The notes under the pieces: generated by a model
Seen by the model: only the letters and a program-made list of their open reading frames with translations
Told to the model about the DNA's origin: nothing
Databases searched by the model: none
Program-made: the position numbers and the translations under genes
NCBI GenBank assembly: GCA_002348535.1
Contig: DEBL01000004.1
Span: 610 to 28,940 of the forward strand
Direction of reading: 5' to 3'
Origin: Deltaproteobacteria bacterium UBA2957
GTDB lineage: Bacteria > Myxococcota_A > UBA796
DNA length: 28,331 nucleotides
Shown here: in pieces, positions 17,231 to 24,182 of the stretch
Position numbering within the stretch: position 1 is the first letter of the stretch
How the letters are laid out: each line of letters starts with the position of its first letter

Positions 17231-17258
17231 AAATTCCGATTGACCTCCTTCGGAATTT
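17231..17258. promoter_or_regulatory. 9-base inverted repeat AAATTCCGA-N10-TCGGAATTT
   Basis: Both 9-base arms match perfectly; half-site centres are 19 bases apart, near two helical turns. The dyad ends seven bases before the proposed -35 of ruvC. A dimeric repressor or activator site is likely. It does not match the GAAC-N4-GTTC or CTGT-N8-ACAG LexA boxes. A terminator is unlikely because the genes on either side diverge. Confidence 0.5.
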
Positions 17259-17265
17259 CGGCAAG

Positions 17266-17294
17266 TGGACGAAGCGTGATACGTGCCCTATACT
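17266..17294 (+). promoter_or_regulatory. Sigma70-type promoter for the ruvC operon
   Basis: TGGACG (17266-17271), a 17-base spacer and TATACT (17289-17294) match the -35 and -10 consensus at four and five of six positions. Transcription would start near 17301, giving a leader of about 19 bases to the ruvC ATG. Confidence 0.5.
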
Positions 17295-17319
17295 GGACAC
17301 CTGTTCACCCCCGGAACAC

Positions 17320-17823
17320 ATGCGCGTTTTTGGAATCGACCCCGGATCCACCGCCTCAGGGTACGCTCTCGTCGAGCGAACCGGGGGCAAGTTTCGCCTG
17401 CTCACCGCAGGGGTGATCCGAACCAATTCGAAGGATCCGATTCCGGACCGCCTGCGCACGATTCACGCGGGACTCGCCGCGCAGTTGACGGTGTCCAGTG
17501 CCGACTGTGTCGCCATCGAGGCGATCTTTCGTCACCGGTCTTCGGAGAGTGCCCTGCGGCTCGGACAGGCTCGCGGGGTGGCGCTGCTGGCGGCTGCACA
17601 GCACAACCTTTCAGTGCACGAGTACAACGCGATGACTGTGAAGAAGACCGTGGGGGGGCATGGCCGAGCCGACAAAGCAAGTGTCGCGCGAATTGTGGCC
17701 CGTCTAATCGGCGCCGATCACGCCCTTGCATCGGACGCCTCAGACGCTGCGGCCATTGCGATTACCCACATGATGCATCACCCATTTGGCCGCACCACAC
17801 TGCAACGGAGGGCCAGCCGATGA
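17320..17823 (+). CDS. ruvC: Crossover junction endodeoxyribonuclease RuvC
   Basis: A 167-residue Holliday-junction resolvase, which nicks symmetric strands of four-way junctions after RuvAB branch migration. It starts 'MRVFGIDPGSTASGYALVE', the family signature with catalytic Asp7. The second acidic residue is Glu67 in 'VAIEAIF', and Asp139 and Asp142 lie in 'ASDASDAAAIAITH', so all four catalytic carboxylates are present. 'GGHGRADKASV' is the DNA-contacting segment. The length is close to that of the E. coli protein. It is the first gene of a rightward operon with a recognisable promoter, and its stop overlaps the ruvA start (ATGA). A dyad upstream suggests regulation, possibly damage-responsive. 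Confidence 0.97.
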   Translation: MRVFGIDPGSTASGYALVERTGGKFRLLTAGVIRTNSKDPIPDRLRTIHAGLAAQLTVSSADCVAIEAIFRHRSSESALRLGQARGVALLAAAQHNLSVHEYNAMTVKKTVGGHGRADKASVARIVARLIGADHALASDASDAAAIAITHMMHHPFGRTTLQRRASR

Positions 17824-18410
17824 TCGCCTTGCTTCGAGGTTCCATCGCTCAGCGAGACACAGATACTGCCGTCGTTGACGTCAACGGGGTTGGCTACTTG
17901 GTCAACATGCCCGTGACGGTGGCTCGTGATCTGACCACGGGAGAGGACGTTGTCTTGCACATTTCGACGACCGTTCGAGAGGATGCCATCACCCTGTATG
18001 GGTTCATCAGCCCCGAAGACCGGACCACCTTCGAGATGCTCCGTGAGGTGAATGGGGTCGGTCCTCGTACCGCGTTGGGAATTCTTTCGCAGATGGATCG
18101 GACCGCTCTTCACGCCGCCATCAGCAACGAGGAAATCGGCAAGCTCACCAAGCTCAAGGGGTTGGGAAAGAAGACGGCGGAGCGCCTCGTCCTCGAACTC
18201 AAGAATAAGATTCCGCAGACGGTTGCCGCCGCGTCCGCGGCCGGGAAAGCTTCATCCGCCGATCCGCTGCCGCTCGCCTTGGCTCAACTGGATTACCGAA
18301 AGACGGAGATTGACCGAGCGATGAACAGCGAAGACGTGCCCTCGATGGATGAAGCTCCAGTGGGCGCGCGCTTGCAAGCCGCGCTACGGGTTCTCTCCCG
18401 ACCCCTGTGA
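17820..18410 (+). CDS. ruvA: Holliday junction branch migration protein RuvA
   Basis: A 196-residue protein that forms tetramers on Holliday junctions and loads RuvB. It begins 'MIALLRGSIAQRDTDTAVVD' with 'VNGVGYLVNMP' in the OB-fold domain. 'REDAITLYGF' follows, then two helix-hairpin-helix motifs, 'VNGVGPRTALGILS' and 'LKGLGKKTAERLVLEL'. An Ala-rich flexible linker (about 130-145) leads to the small C-terminal RuvB-binding domain. The frame is open upstream across ruvC but the ATG at 17820, overlapping the ruvC stop, gives the standard N-terminus. The ruvB ribosome site overlaps its stop codon. Confidence 0.97.
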   Translation: MIALLRGSIAQRDTDTAVVDVNGVGYLVNMPVTVARDLTTGEDVVLHISTTVREDAITLYGFISPEDRTTFEMLREVNGVGPRTALGILSQMDRTALHAAISNEEIGKLTKLKGLGKKTAERLVLELKNKIPQTVAAASAAGKASSADPLPLALAQLDYRKTEIDRAMNSEDVPSMDEAPVGARLQAALRVLSRPL

Positions 18411-18419
18411 GGTTGAACT

Positions 18420-19460
18420 GTGAGTGAGTACGACACATTTGATGATGGACTGTCCCGCTTTGTGGACCCAGTCGCTGTCTCCAGTGAAGCCGTCCAAGCC
18501 GATCCGGCGCTGCGACCCCGAAACCTTGATGAGTATGTGGGGCAAGCACGCGCTGTTGAGAACTTGCGGGTCTACATTCGAGCCGCCAAGGGTCGCGGAG
18601 AGGCAATGGACCACGTCTTGCTTTCGGGACCGCCCGGACTCGGAAAGACATCCCTCGCGCACATCATTGCCGAAGAACTGGGGGTTGAGGTGCGCCCGAC
18701 GTCGGGCCCCGTGATTGAGCGCGGGGGTGACCTCGCCGCCATCCTCAACTCGCTGGGGCCTCGTGAAGTGTTGTTCATCGACGAGATCCATCGCTTGAAT
18801 CGGGCCGTAGAGGAAGTCCTCTACCCGGCGCTCGAGGACTACCGCATTGATGTGATGTTGGGCCAAGGCCCCGGCGCGCAGTCCGTCAGCATCGACCTGC
18901 CGCGATTTACGCTGGTCGGTGCCACAACCCGAGCGGGTCTGCTGACACGCCCGCTGCGCGATCGCTTTCCCATCCAAATATCCATGGAATTCTACGAACC
19001 CACTGAGTTGGCGGACATTGTGCGCCGGAGTGCTGAGCGCATGGGGATCGAGATCACGGATGAAGCAGCCTCGGCCTTGGCACGGCGATCGCGTGGGACC
19101 CCGCGCGTCGCCAATCGATTGCTGCGGAGGACCCGAGATTTTGCCGAGGTTGAAGCCAACGGTGTTGTCGATCCGGCCGTGGTCGCGCTGACCCTCGAGC
19201 GTTTGGGAATTGATCCAGAAGGGCTCGATTCGATGGATCGGAAAGTGCTGGAGACGATCGCGTACAAGTTTGACGGGGGGCCGGTGGGCATCGACAGCTT
19301 GGCCACCGCCATTGGCGAAGAAGGTGACACCATTGAGGATGTCTATGAACCCTTCCTGATCATGCGGGGATTCATCCAGCGCACTCGCGCGGGTCGAATT
19401 CTTACGCAATCGGGTCGAAAGCACCTCGGTCTTCCGCCTGTGGAAGGCCAGCTGTTTTGA
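18420..19460 (+). CDS. ruvB: Holliday junction branch migration ATPase RuvB
   Basis: A 346-residue AAA+ motor that drives DNA through the RuvA-bound junction. Walker A 'GPPGLGKT' is at 70-77, 'FIDEIHRLNRAVEEVLYPA' holds Walker B, and 'LVGATTRAGLLTRPLRDRF' holds sensor 1 and the arginine finger. A winged-helix C-terminus ('GPVGIDSLATAIGEE', 'EPFLIMRGFIQRTRAGR') completes the fold. The start is GTG, with GAGG at 18409-18412 overlapping the ruvA stop and a seven-base spacer. The next gene starts inside its stop (TTGA). The length is normal for the family and no key motif is missing. Confidence 0.97.
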   Translation: MSEYDTFDDGLSRFVDPVAVSSEAVQADPALRPRNLDEYVGQARAVENLRVYIRAAKGRGEAMDHVLLSGPPGLGKTSLAHIIAEELGVEVRPTSGPVIERGGDLAAILNSLGPREVLFIDEIHRLNRAVEEVLYPALEDYRIDVMLGQGPGAQSVSIDLPRFTLVGATTRAGLLTRPLRDRFPIQISMEFYEPTELADIVRRSAERMGIEITDEAASALARRSRGTPRVANRLLRRTRDFAEVEANGVVDPAVVALTLERLGIDPEGLDSMDRKVLETIAYKFDGGPVGIDSLATAIGEEGDTIEDVYEPFLIMRGFIQRTRAGRILTQSGRKHLGLPPVEGQLF

Positions 19461-19864
19461 TTGCGTTGCTCGTCAGCACGATGCTCGCATGGTCGGGACC
19501 GGCGATCCTAAGCCTTGGCGGTACCACCGTGACGGCCGAGGTTGCCGATACTCCCCAAGAACGGGCGGTGGGCTTGATGGGCCGATTCAGTTTGGCTCCG
19601 GACAGCGGAATGCTGTTTGTGTATCCAGACGAGGCGGTTCGGAGCTTCTGGATGAAAAATACTCCTCTTCCCCTCTCGATTGCGTACCTCTCCCGATCGG
19701 GAAAAATCGTTCACATTGCATCCATGAAGCCACTTAGCGAAGAGCCAGTATCGTCGGTTCATCCAACGATGTACGCCCTCGAGATGACGGAAGGGTGGTT
19801 TGCCGAACACAATGTAAAGGTTGGGCAATCGGTCGGAGGTCTCCCCGAGCCGGCCCGCCAGTGA
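19457..19864 (+). CDS. DUF192 family exported protein
   Basis: A 135-residue protein. 'MIALLVSTMLAWSGPAILSL' serves as a signal or anchor segment. The rest is the DUF192 (COG1430) fold: 'VADTPQERAVGLMGR' (the family's T-x-x-E/Q-R-x-x-GLM motif), 'GMLFVYPDEAVRSFWMKNTP', 'LPLSIAYLSRSGKIVHI' and 'YALEMTEGWFAEHNVKVGQ'. The biochemical role of the family is not established. The start taken is TTG overlapping the ruvB stop (TTGA); ATG at 19481 would be eight codons shorter and leave little signal sequence. Its own stop overlaps the lpxC start (GTGA), so it sits coupled between DNA repair and lipid A genes. Confidence 0.85.
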   Translation: MIALLVSTMLAWSGPAILSLGGTTVTAEVADTPQERAVGLMGRFSLAPDSGMLFVYPDEAVRSFWMKNTPLPLSIAYLSRSGKIVHIASMKPLSEEPVSSVHPTMYALEMTEGWFAEHNVKVGQSVGGLPEPARQ

Positions 19865-20709
19865 GCAATCAGCGCACCCTCTGCAGTGTTGTCGAGGTCG
19901 AGGGCGTCGGGTTTCACTCGGGTGCCTCGGTGCGCACACGACTGTGGCCTGCAAGAGCGAATTCAGGGCTCGTGATTTCGGTGGGCGAAGTTCACATTCC
20001 CGTCCATCCCGCTCATGTGGTCCGCACGCCCATGGCAACCACGCTCGCAGCAATGGGGGAGCGTGTCCAAACCGTCGAGCACCTCCTGAGTGCGATCCAT
20101 GGTCTTGGGATCGACAACCTCAGAATCGAGGTGGATGGGGGCGAGGTGCCGATCCTTGATGGGTGCGGAGCGGAGTGGTCAGATGCCATCGACTCGGTTG
20201 GAATGATCGAACAAGATGCCGCGGCTCGGGTCCTTCAGATGCTTCGAACCGTCGAGGTGCGGGATGGCAAACGATGGGCTCGGCTTGAGCCCGCTGATCG
20301 GCTCGAAATTGATCTGACCATCGAGTTCGACCATGCATCGATCGGTCGGCAGCGGCTCAGTGTGACCAACAGCCACGGGATGTACAAGCGGGAGCTGGCG
20401 TGGGCGCGACCGTTCGGGCTGGCCCGGCGGGTTCCCGCCATGCACCGCTTGGGATTGGTTCGCGGAGGTTCGCTGGACAACGCGGTTGTTTTTGATGACG
20501 ACGGACCCATCAATCCCGGCGGGTTGCGATCCCCCGATGAACCGGTCCGTCATAAGATTCTGGATGCGATTGGCAATCTGACCCTCTTGGGTCCGCGATT
20601 GAATGGGCGACTGGTTGCGGAATGGCCCGGTGATGGCCTGATCGTGTCCCTCGCGCGCGCGGTGGCTGATCGCCCCGAATCATGGACGATGCGGTCCGCC
20701 GAGGCTTGA
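19861..20709 (+). CDS. lpxC: LpxC-like UDP-3-O-acyl-N-acetylglucosamine deacetylase with altered active site
   Basis: A 282-residue homologue of the zinc deacetylase that commits lipid A synthesis. It starts 'MSNQRTLCSVVEVEGVGFHS' from a GTG overlapping the upstream stop. Conserved blocks are 'QTVEHLLSAIHGLGIDN' (Glu73, zinc ligand His74), 'GGEVPILDG', 'GGSLDNAVVFDD' and 'DEPVRHKILDAIG' (zinc ligands His231, Asp235; Lys232). Compared by eye with E. coli LpxC, three conserved residues differ: Thr191 becomes Pro184 ('ARPFG'), Asp246 becomes Asn239 ('DAIGNL'), and His265 becomes Asp258 ('WPGDGL' for 'KSGHAL'). Zinc binding and the general base are kept but the charged-histidine pair is lost. It may be a divergent deacetylase with another mechanism or substrate, or a paralogue beside a canonical copy elsewhere. 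Confidence 0.9.
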   Translation: MSNQRTLCSVVEVEGVGFHSGASVRTRLWPARANSGLVISVGEVHIPVHPAHVVRTPMATTLAAMGERVQTVEHLLSAIHGLGIDNLRIEVDGGEVPILDGCGAEWSDAIDSVGMIEQDAAARVLQMLRTVEVRDGKRWARLEPADRLEIDLTIEFDHASIGRQRLSVTNSHGMYKRELAWARPFGLARRVPAMHRLGLVRGGSLDNAVVFDDDGPINPGGLRSPDEPVRHKILDAIGNLTLLGPRLNGRLVAEWPGDGLIVSLARAVADRPESWTMRSAEA

Positions 20710-20859
20710 CATTTGTCTCGCATAGGGGCACTCTAACGATCTATTCAATGGGAATAATTCAATGAAATGGCGACCATCTCCTCGGCCAAAGCCGAAACCG
20801 CAAGACCCTCGATAGAGCCACTTGCGTACAGCCACTTGCCGTCGCTCTAACGAGCGGCA
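20706..20859 (+). promoter_or_regulatory. Structured leader before the methyltransferase gene
   Basis: A consensus -35 TTGACA (20706-20711) overlaps the lpxC stop, though no equally good -10 at 16-18 bases follows. The leader then shows two direct repeats with the same 14-base period: ATTCAATG at 20743 and 20757, and AGCCACTTGC at 20816 and 20830. A hairpin GTCGCTC-TAAC-GAGCGGC follows at about 20842-20859, next to the likely start of the methyltransferase. It is locally richer in A and T than neighbouring genes. It may hold a promoter and a translation-control element. Confidence 0.4.
20762..20815 (+). CDS. Possible 17-residue Pro/Lys/Arg-rich leader peptide
   Basis: ATG at 20762 follows GGGA by eight bases and encodes MKWRPSPRPKPKPQDPR before TAG. 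The peptide is strongly basic and proline-rich, which could stall ribosomes, and it ends just before the repeat and hairpin. It is too short for any statistical support, so this may be chance. Confidence 0.2.
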   Translation: MKWRPSPRPKPKPQDPR

Positions 20860-21810
20860 TTGCGGGTTTGTGTGTCACTTTGCGATGCTGAATCGCTCGA
20901 CGGTCGTCCGTTGCCGAAACTCGAAGGGGACAGTCCGTACCCCGCGAAGTCGCTGATCGACTGGGCGGACCGCCGGTATACGCTGGTCCCCGGGCACCCC
21001 GATCTGCCCAGCCTGCACGATGGCGCCGCCGCCAACGATCCTGCCACCGACAATTTGGTGGGCATGCGCAAGTGGTGGTTTGAGCATCCCGACTGGATGG
21101 ACTTCCTCACGCCGGGGCACCCCGGGCATGAAGATAAACTGTTGGAACGCTCCTTGTACTTGGATCATTGGGCGCCGCTCATCGCCCCGGGTTCGCGGGT
21201 TCTCGATGTGGGCGGTGGAATCGGTCGGTTCAGCCAGTGGTGCCTTGATCAAGGGTGTGATGTTCACTTGGTCGATCCGGACCTCCGAAGTCTGTGGGCG
21301 GCTGTTCGCCATGCGGGAGGCCGCGAGGGACGGTTCGACGTGCACTGGACCACCGGCGACGGGTTGCCGGATGTGGCCCCCGTTGATGTTGTGATCGCCG
21401 CAGAGGTGCTCTGCTATGTGCCGGATCCCGAGGCTGTTGTGGCTGCAATTGGTCGGGTCCTGAAGCCCGATGGCCTGCTGCTGTGCAGCGTGGAGGCACG
21501 CTACGGTTGGGCCATGGGGCCGGATGTGGCGGAAGGCTCCTTGCCCGCGCTGCTTGGCGACGGAGTTGTGCATGTTGATGGCGATCGATGGGTAAAGACC
21601 TACACGGAGGAGTCGCTTCGGCATGCTCTTCGATCGATGGATGTCGTGGATGTTCGCCCGAGTCACTATGTGCTGAGCGGTCCGTTCGAGGCTGCGGCGG
21701 GAGACATGTCGTTGGAAGAGATCCGAGCGATGGAGCAACGGCTGCGAAGCCACCCTGTGACCGCCCCGTTGAACCGCGCCTGGATGGCGACAGCGCGGCC
21801 ACGCGGGTAG
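20860..21810 (+). CDS. Class I SAM-dependent methyltransferase
   Basis: A protein of up to 316 residues. Motif I 'VLDVGGGIGRFSQWCLDQG' (about 112-130) is the SAM-binding glycine loop, followed by 'VHLVDPDLRSL' with the acidic residue contacting the SAM ribose. 'PVDVVIAAEVLCYVPDPEAV' and 'VLKPDGLLLCSVEA' are motifs II and III of the UbiE/Methyltransf_11 type. The N-terminal 100 residues ('KWWFEHPDWMDFLTPGHPG') are not a family I recognise. The start is uncertain: TTG at 20860 and GTG at 20872 are both in frame, with no ATG and a hairpin just upstream. The radical SAM gene starts nine bases after its stop, so the two probably modify the same small molecule or lipid. Confidence 0.83.
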   Translation: MRVCVSLCDAESLDGRPLPKLEGDSPYPAKSLIDWADRRYTLVPGHPDLPSLHDGAAANDPATDNLVGMRKWWFEHPDWMDFLTPGHPGHEDKLLERSLYLDHWAPLIAPGSRVLDVGGGIGRFSQWCLDQGCDVHLVDPDLRSLWAAVRHAGGREGRFDVHWTTGDGLPDVAPVDVVIAAEVLCYVPDPEAVVAAIGRVLKPDGLLLCSVEARYGWAMGPDVAEGSLPALLGDGVVHVDGDRWVKTYTEESLRHALRSMDVVDVRPSHYVLSGPFEAAAGDMSLEEIRAMEQRLRSHPVTAPLNRAWMATARPRG

Positions 21811-21819
21811 GGTTTAGGT

Positions 21820-23349
21820 ATGCGGATTCTTCTCGTCCATCCTCCCCGCGGATACTGGCCTTACGTATCCGAGGGCGACAACTACCTCGTGCAGCAGGCG
21901 CTCCCTGCGCTTGCGGCCGTCGCCAGGGCCGAGGGCCATGAGGTCCGCGCGATCGATTGTCTTCCCATTCGCATGGGGTGGCGGTCGCTGTACGAGGAGA
22001 TCAAGGCGTTCAAGCCCCATGTCGTTGGCTGCGGTGAAAACCATGCGTTGTACACCAATGAAGCCCTTCGGTTCTTCGAGATGGTCAAGTCTGCTGCACC
22101 AGAGGCGAAGACTGTGGCGGGCGGGGGTCACTTCTCCAACATGGCTCATCGCTATGCCCTTCGATCCGACATTGATGCGATCTGCATTGGAGAAGGCGAA
22201 ATCACCTTTAAAGAGTTGATCGACGCCTTTGCGGAGTCTGATCCAGATTTATCCAAGGTCGATGGCATCGCCTACGGGGCGGGCGATGAGGTCGTGACCA
22301 CCGGGCCGCGAAAGTTAATCAAAGACCTCGATAGCTTGCCGCTGCCCGCCTATGACCTGTTGCCGATGCACTTGTACGGTCGATCCCGGTACTTGTTTTC
22401 GCCTTCCGGTGCCACGATGCACCACTCTCGTGGGTGCACCAGCAAATGCAGTTTCTGTGCTTGGTGGACCACCATGGCGGATCGGAAGATCGATGCGGAC
22501 GGCAACACCGTGCTGTCGCCCCGTTGGCGGACCAAGTCGGTGGACCGAGTCATGGAAGAAATGGAGCTTCTGTACTATCGCTATGGAAAGCGAGGCTTTG
22601 TGTGGGTTGACGAAAGTTGGAACATTGACCCGCGGTTCAACGAAGAGTTTTCCGACCGAATGATCGAGTCGGGAATGAAGACCAAGTGGATGACCTTCAT
22701 GCGGGCCGACTGTGTGGTTCGCGATGAAAAGAAGGGAATCCTCGAAAAGCAAGTTCGGGCTGGCCTGCGGCACATTCTCATTGGGGTCGAGCGAGCCGAA
22801 GACGACACCTTAAAGGGCCTCGACAAGCGCTTTTACACCGGTGGAATTGCCGAGCAGGCCATTCAAATATTCAAAGAAAAATACCCAGAGGTGTTCATCC
22901 AAGCCACCTTCATTGTGGGCGTCAAAGATGAAGACCGGAAGACGCTGCAGCGCCAAGTGGAGATGGCCAAGAAGATCGATGTGGACTTTCCCGCCTTTCA
23001 CCCGATCACGCCTGTGCCCGGCACGCCCATCTACGATGACGCGATCGCCAACGGTCACATCACCGAAGAAGACTTCGATAACTTCGATTGGATGAGTCCT
23101 GTGCTGGATTCGGACTACCTGAACCGGGAAGAAATCGCCTACGAACTGCACCAAATGAACAAGCAGTTCGTGAATCCGAAGTGGATGCTCAAGGGTCTAT
23201 TCAGCCGGGAGAGCTACAAGCGGGACATGTACATCTGGTTTGCGATGGTCAGCGCAAAGATGGCCTTTGAGGTCACCAAACAGCGCCTCAATCCGTTCAA
23301 GGTGGAGCACTACCAGCAGCTCGTCAAGCCGCCTTGGTACAACTCCTGA
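21820..23349 (+). CDS. B12-binding-domain radical SAM protein
   Basis: A 509-residue enzyme. Residues 1-140 form a Rossmann-type cobalamin-binding domain ('MRILLVHPPRGYWPY', 'VVGCGENHALY', 'TVAGGGHFSN', 'DAICIGEGEITFKELI'). The DxHxxG cobalt-ligating motif is not seen, so cobalamin, if bound, may be base-off without a His ligand. The radical SAM core follows with 'HHSRGCTSKCSFCAWW', where Cys206, Cys210 and Cys213 bind the 4Fe-4S cluster. It continues with 'FVWVDESWN', 'LIGVERAEDDTLKGLDKR' and 'FIVGVKDEDRKT', typical of BchE/HpnJ-like class B enzymes. Family members perform methylations, ring formations or rearrangements, often on lipids or porphyrins. The substrate here is unknown. The ATG start lies nine bases after the methyltransferase stop. 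Confidence 0.88.
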   Translation: MRILLVHPPRGYWPYVSEGDNYLVQQALPALAAVARAEGHEVRAIDCLPIRMGWRSLYEEIKAFKPHVVGCGENHALYTNEALRFFEMVKSAAPEAKTVAGGGHFSNMAHRYALRSDIDAICIGEGEITFKELIDAFAESDPDLSKVDGIAYGAGDEVVTTGPRKLIKDLDSLPLPAYDLLPMHLYGRSRYLFSPSGATMHHSRGCTSKCSFCAWWTTMADRKIDADGNTVLSPRWRTKSVDRVMEEMELLYYRYGKRGFVWVDESWNIDPRFNEEFSDRMIESGMKTKWMTFMRADCVVRDEKKGILEKQVRAGLRHILIGVERAEDDTLKGLDKRFYTGGIAEQAIQIFKEKYPEVFIQATFIVGVKDEDRKTLQRQVEMAKKIDVDFPAFHPITPVPGTPIYDDAIANGHITEEDFDNFDWMSPVLDSDYLNREEIAYELHQMNKQFVNPKWMLKGLFSRESYKRDMYIWFAMVSAKMAFEVTKQRLNPFKVEHYQQLVKPPWYNS

Positions 23350-23355
23350 TCGAGT

Positions 23356-24084
23356 TTATCGTCGCGGTTGCGGGTAGCGCATGCCGCCTTGCTGCTGAGC
23401 GTACTGGGTCATCATGGACCGGGGCATTTGCTCCGGGAAGTACTGGTACCAAGTGGGGGCGAAGGCCTTCATCTTCAGCTTCTTTTTGTTGGCGATGGAC
23501 TGCTGGAGCTCCTTCAGGCCCGGCGAATCTTTGCACTTTTTGAGGCCGTCGTTGACCACCGTCAGAGCGACGTCACGCTGCTTTGCCTCGACGGCAATGT
23601 ATGCGTACAGCGCCCAGAATATGGGGTCCTTTCCACCGTGGCTGACCAACTCCGACATGCGGTTGAGGGCGGCGGATTTGTCGCCTTCCCGGTGGTCGAG
23701 CGCGGCAAGCATGGAGCGAGAACGCCAGTCTCGCTTCCATGACTTCTCGAGGTGCTTTCGGGCGGGAGCCCACTTCCGCTGCATGTACATCAGCATGCCC
23801 ATTTGACCGTGCACTTGCCCGGCGATCCCGAACTGCCATCGGGCCATGCCGAGGGCCGACTCCATCAACTTCATGCCCGGCTCAAACCGTCCCTGTTGAA
23901 ACTCGGCTGCGGCCCGCTCAGCGATGACTTGGAAGGCTTTTCCACTTCGGCGGGCAAGCATGAAGTACGCGATTATCAATGCCAGAAGACCGGGCACAAA
24001 GCCGGCGATGAGCGTGCCTGCGACAACCATACCGAGGGCGAAAAAGGCTGTGGCGATTCCGAGAGCAATCAACAGGTTGTACAT
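23356..24084 (-). CDS. Membrane-anchored TPR-like protein
   Basis: A 242-residue protein. Two hydrophobic helices occupy about 3-45 ('LLIALGIATAFFALGMVVAG', 'VPGLLALIIAYFMLA'). A helical repeat region follows with TPR-like pairs: 'AERAAAEFQQGRFEPGMKLM', 'KWAPARKHLEKSWKRDW' and 'WALYAYIAVEAKQRDVALTV'. The C-terminus is basic, then Gln/Met/Pro-rich ('TQYAQQQGGMRYPQPRR'). TPR domains mediate protein contacts; no enzyme motif is visible. It is convergent with the radical SAM gene (six-base gap) and divergent from the BMC-domain gene. Function unknown. Confidence 0.75.
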   Translation of the reverse strand: MYNLLIALGIATAFFALGMVVAGTLIAGFVPGLLALIIAYFMLARRSGKAFQVIAERAAAEFQQGRFEPGMKLMESALGMARWQFGIAGQVHGQMGMLMYMQRKWAPARKHLEKSWKRDWRSRSMLAALDHREGDKSAALNRMSELVSHGGKDPIFWALYAYIAVEAKQRDVALTVVNDGLKKCKDSPGLKELQQSIANKKKLKMKAFAPTWYQYFPEQMPRSMMTQYAQQQGGMRYPQPRR

Positions 24085-24151
24085 GGATCCATCCAGAGGG
24101 GGTAAGAGGCCGAGGCGAGCTTTAACCGGGTTGGCGGTCGATCGGTGTCTT

Positions 24152-24175
24152 CTCTGCGGTTACACCACCGCAGAG
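24152..24175 (+). promoter_or_regulatory. Hairpin covering the ribosome site of the BMC-domain gene
   Basis: CTCTGCGGT (24152-24160) and ACCGCAGAG (24167-24175) are perfect inverted arms with a six-base loop; a T-G pair extends the stem by one. The right arm contains the first bases of the Shine-Dalgarno AGAGGG (24172-24177), five bases before the ATG at 24183. As RNA, the stem would hide the ribosome site; as DNA, it could be an operator. Confidence 0.55.
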
Positions 24176-24182
24176 GGTACAA

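Noticed and set aside
17283..17819. N-terminal extension of ruvA across ruvC
   Set aside because: RuvA has a standard N-terminus at the ATG overlapping the ruvC stop; the extension is Arg/Pro-rich out-of-frame ruvC sequence.
24083..24092. 10-base palindrome ATGGATCCAT over the start of the TPR-like gene
   Set aside because: Short, includes the start codon, and expected by chance at this length; no further symmetry around it.
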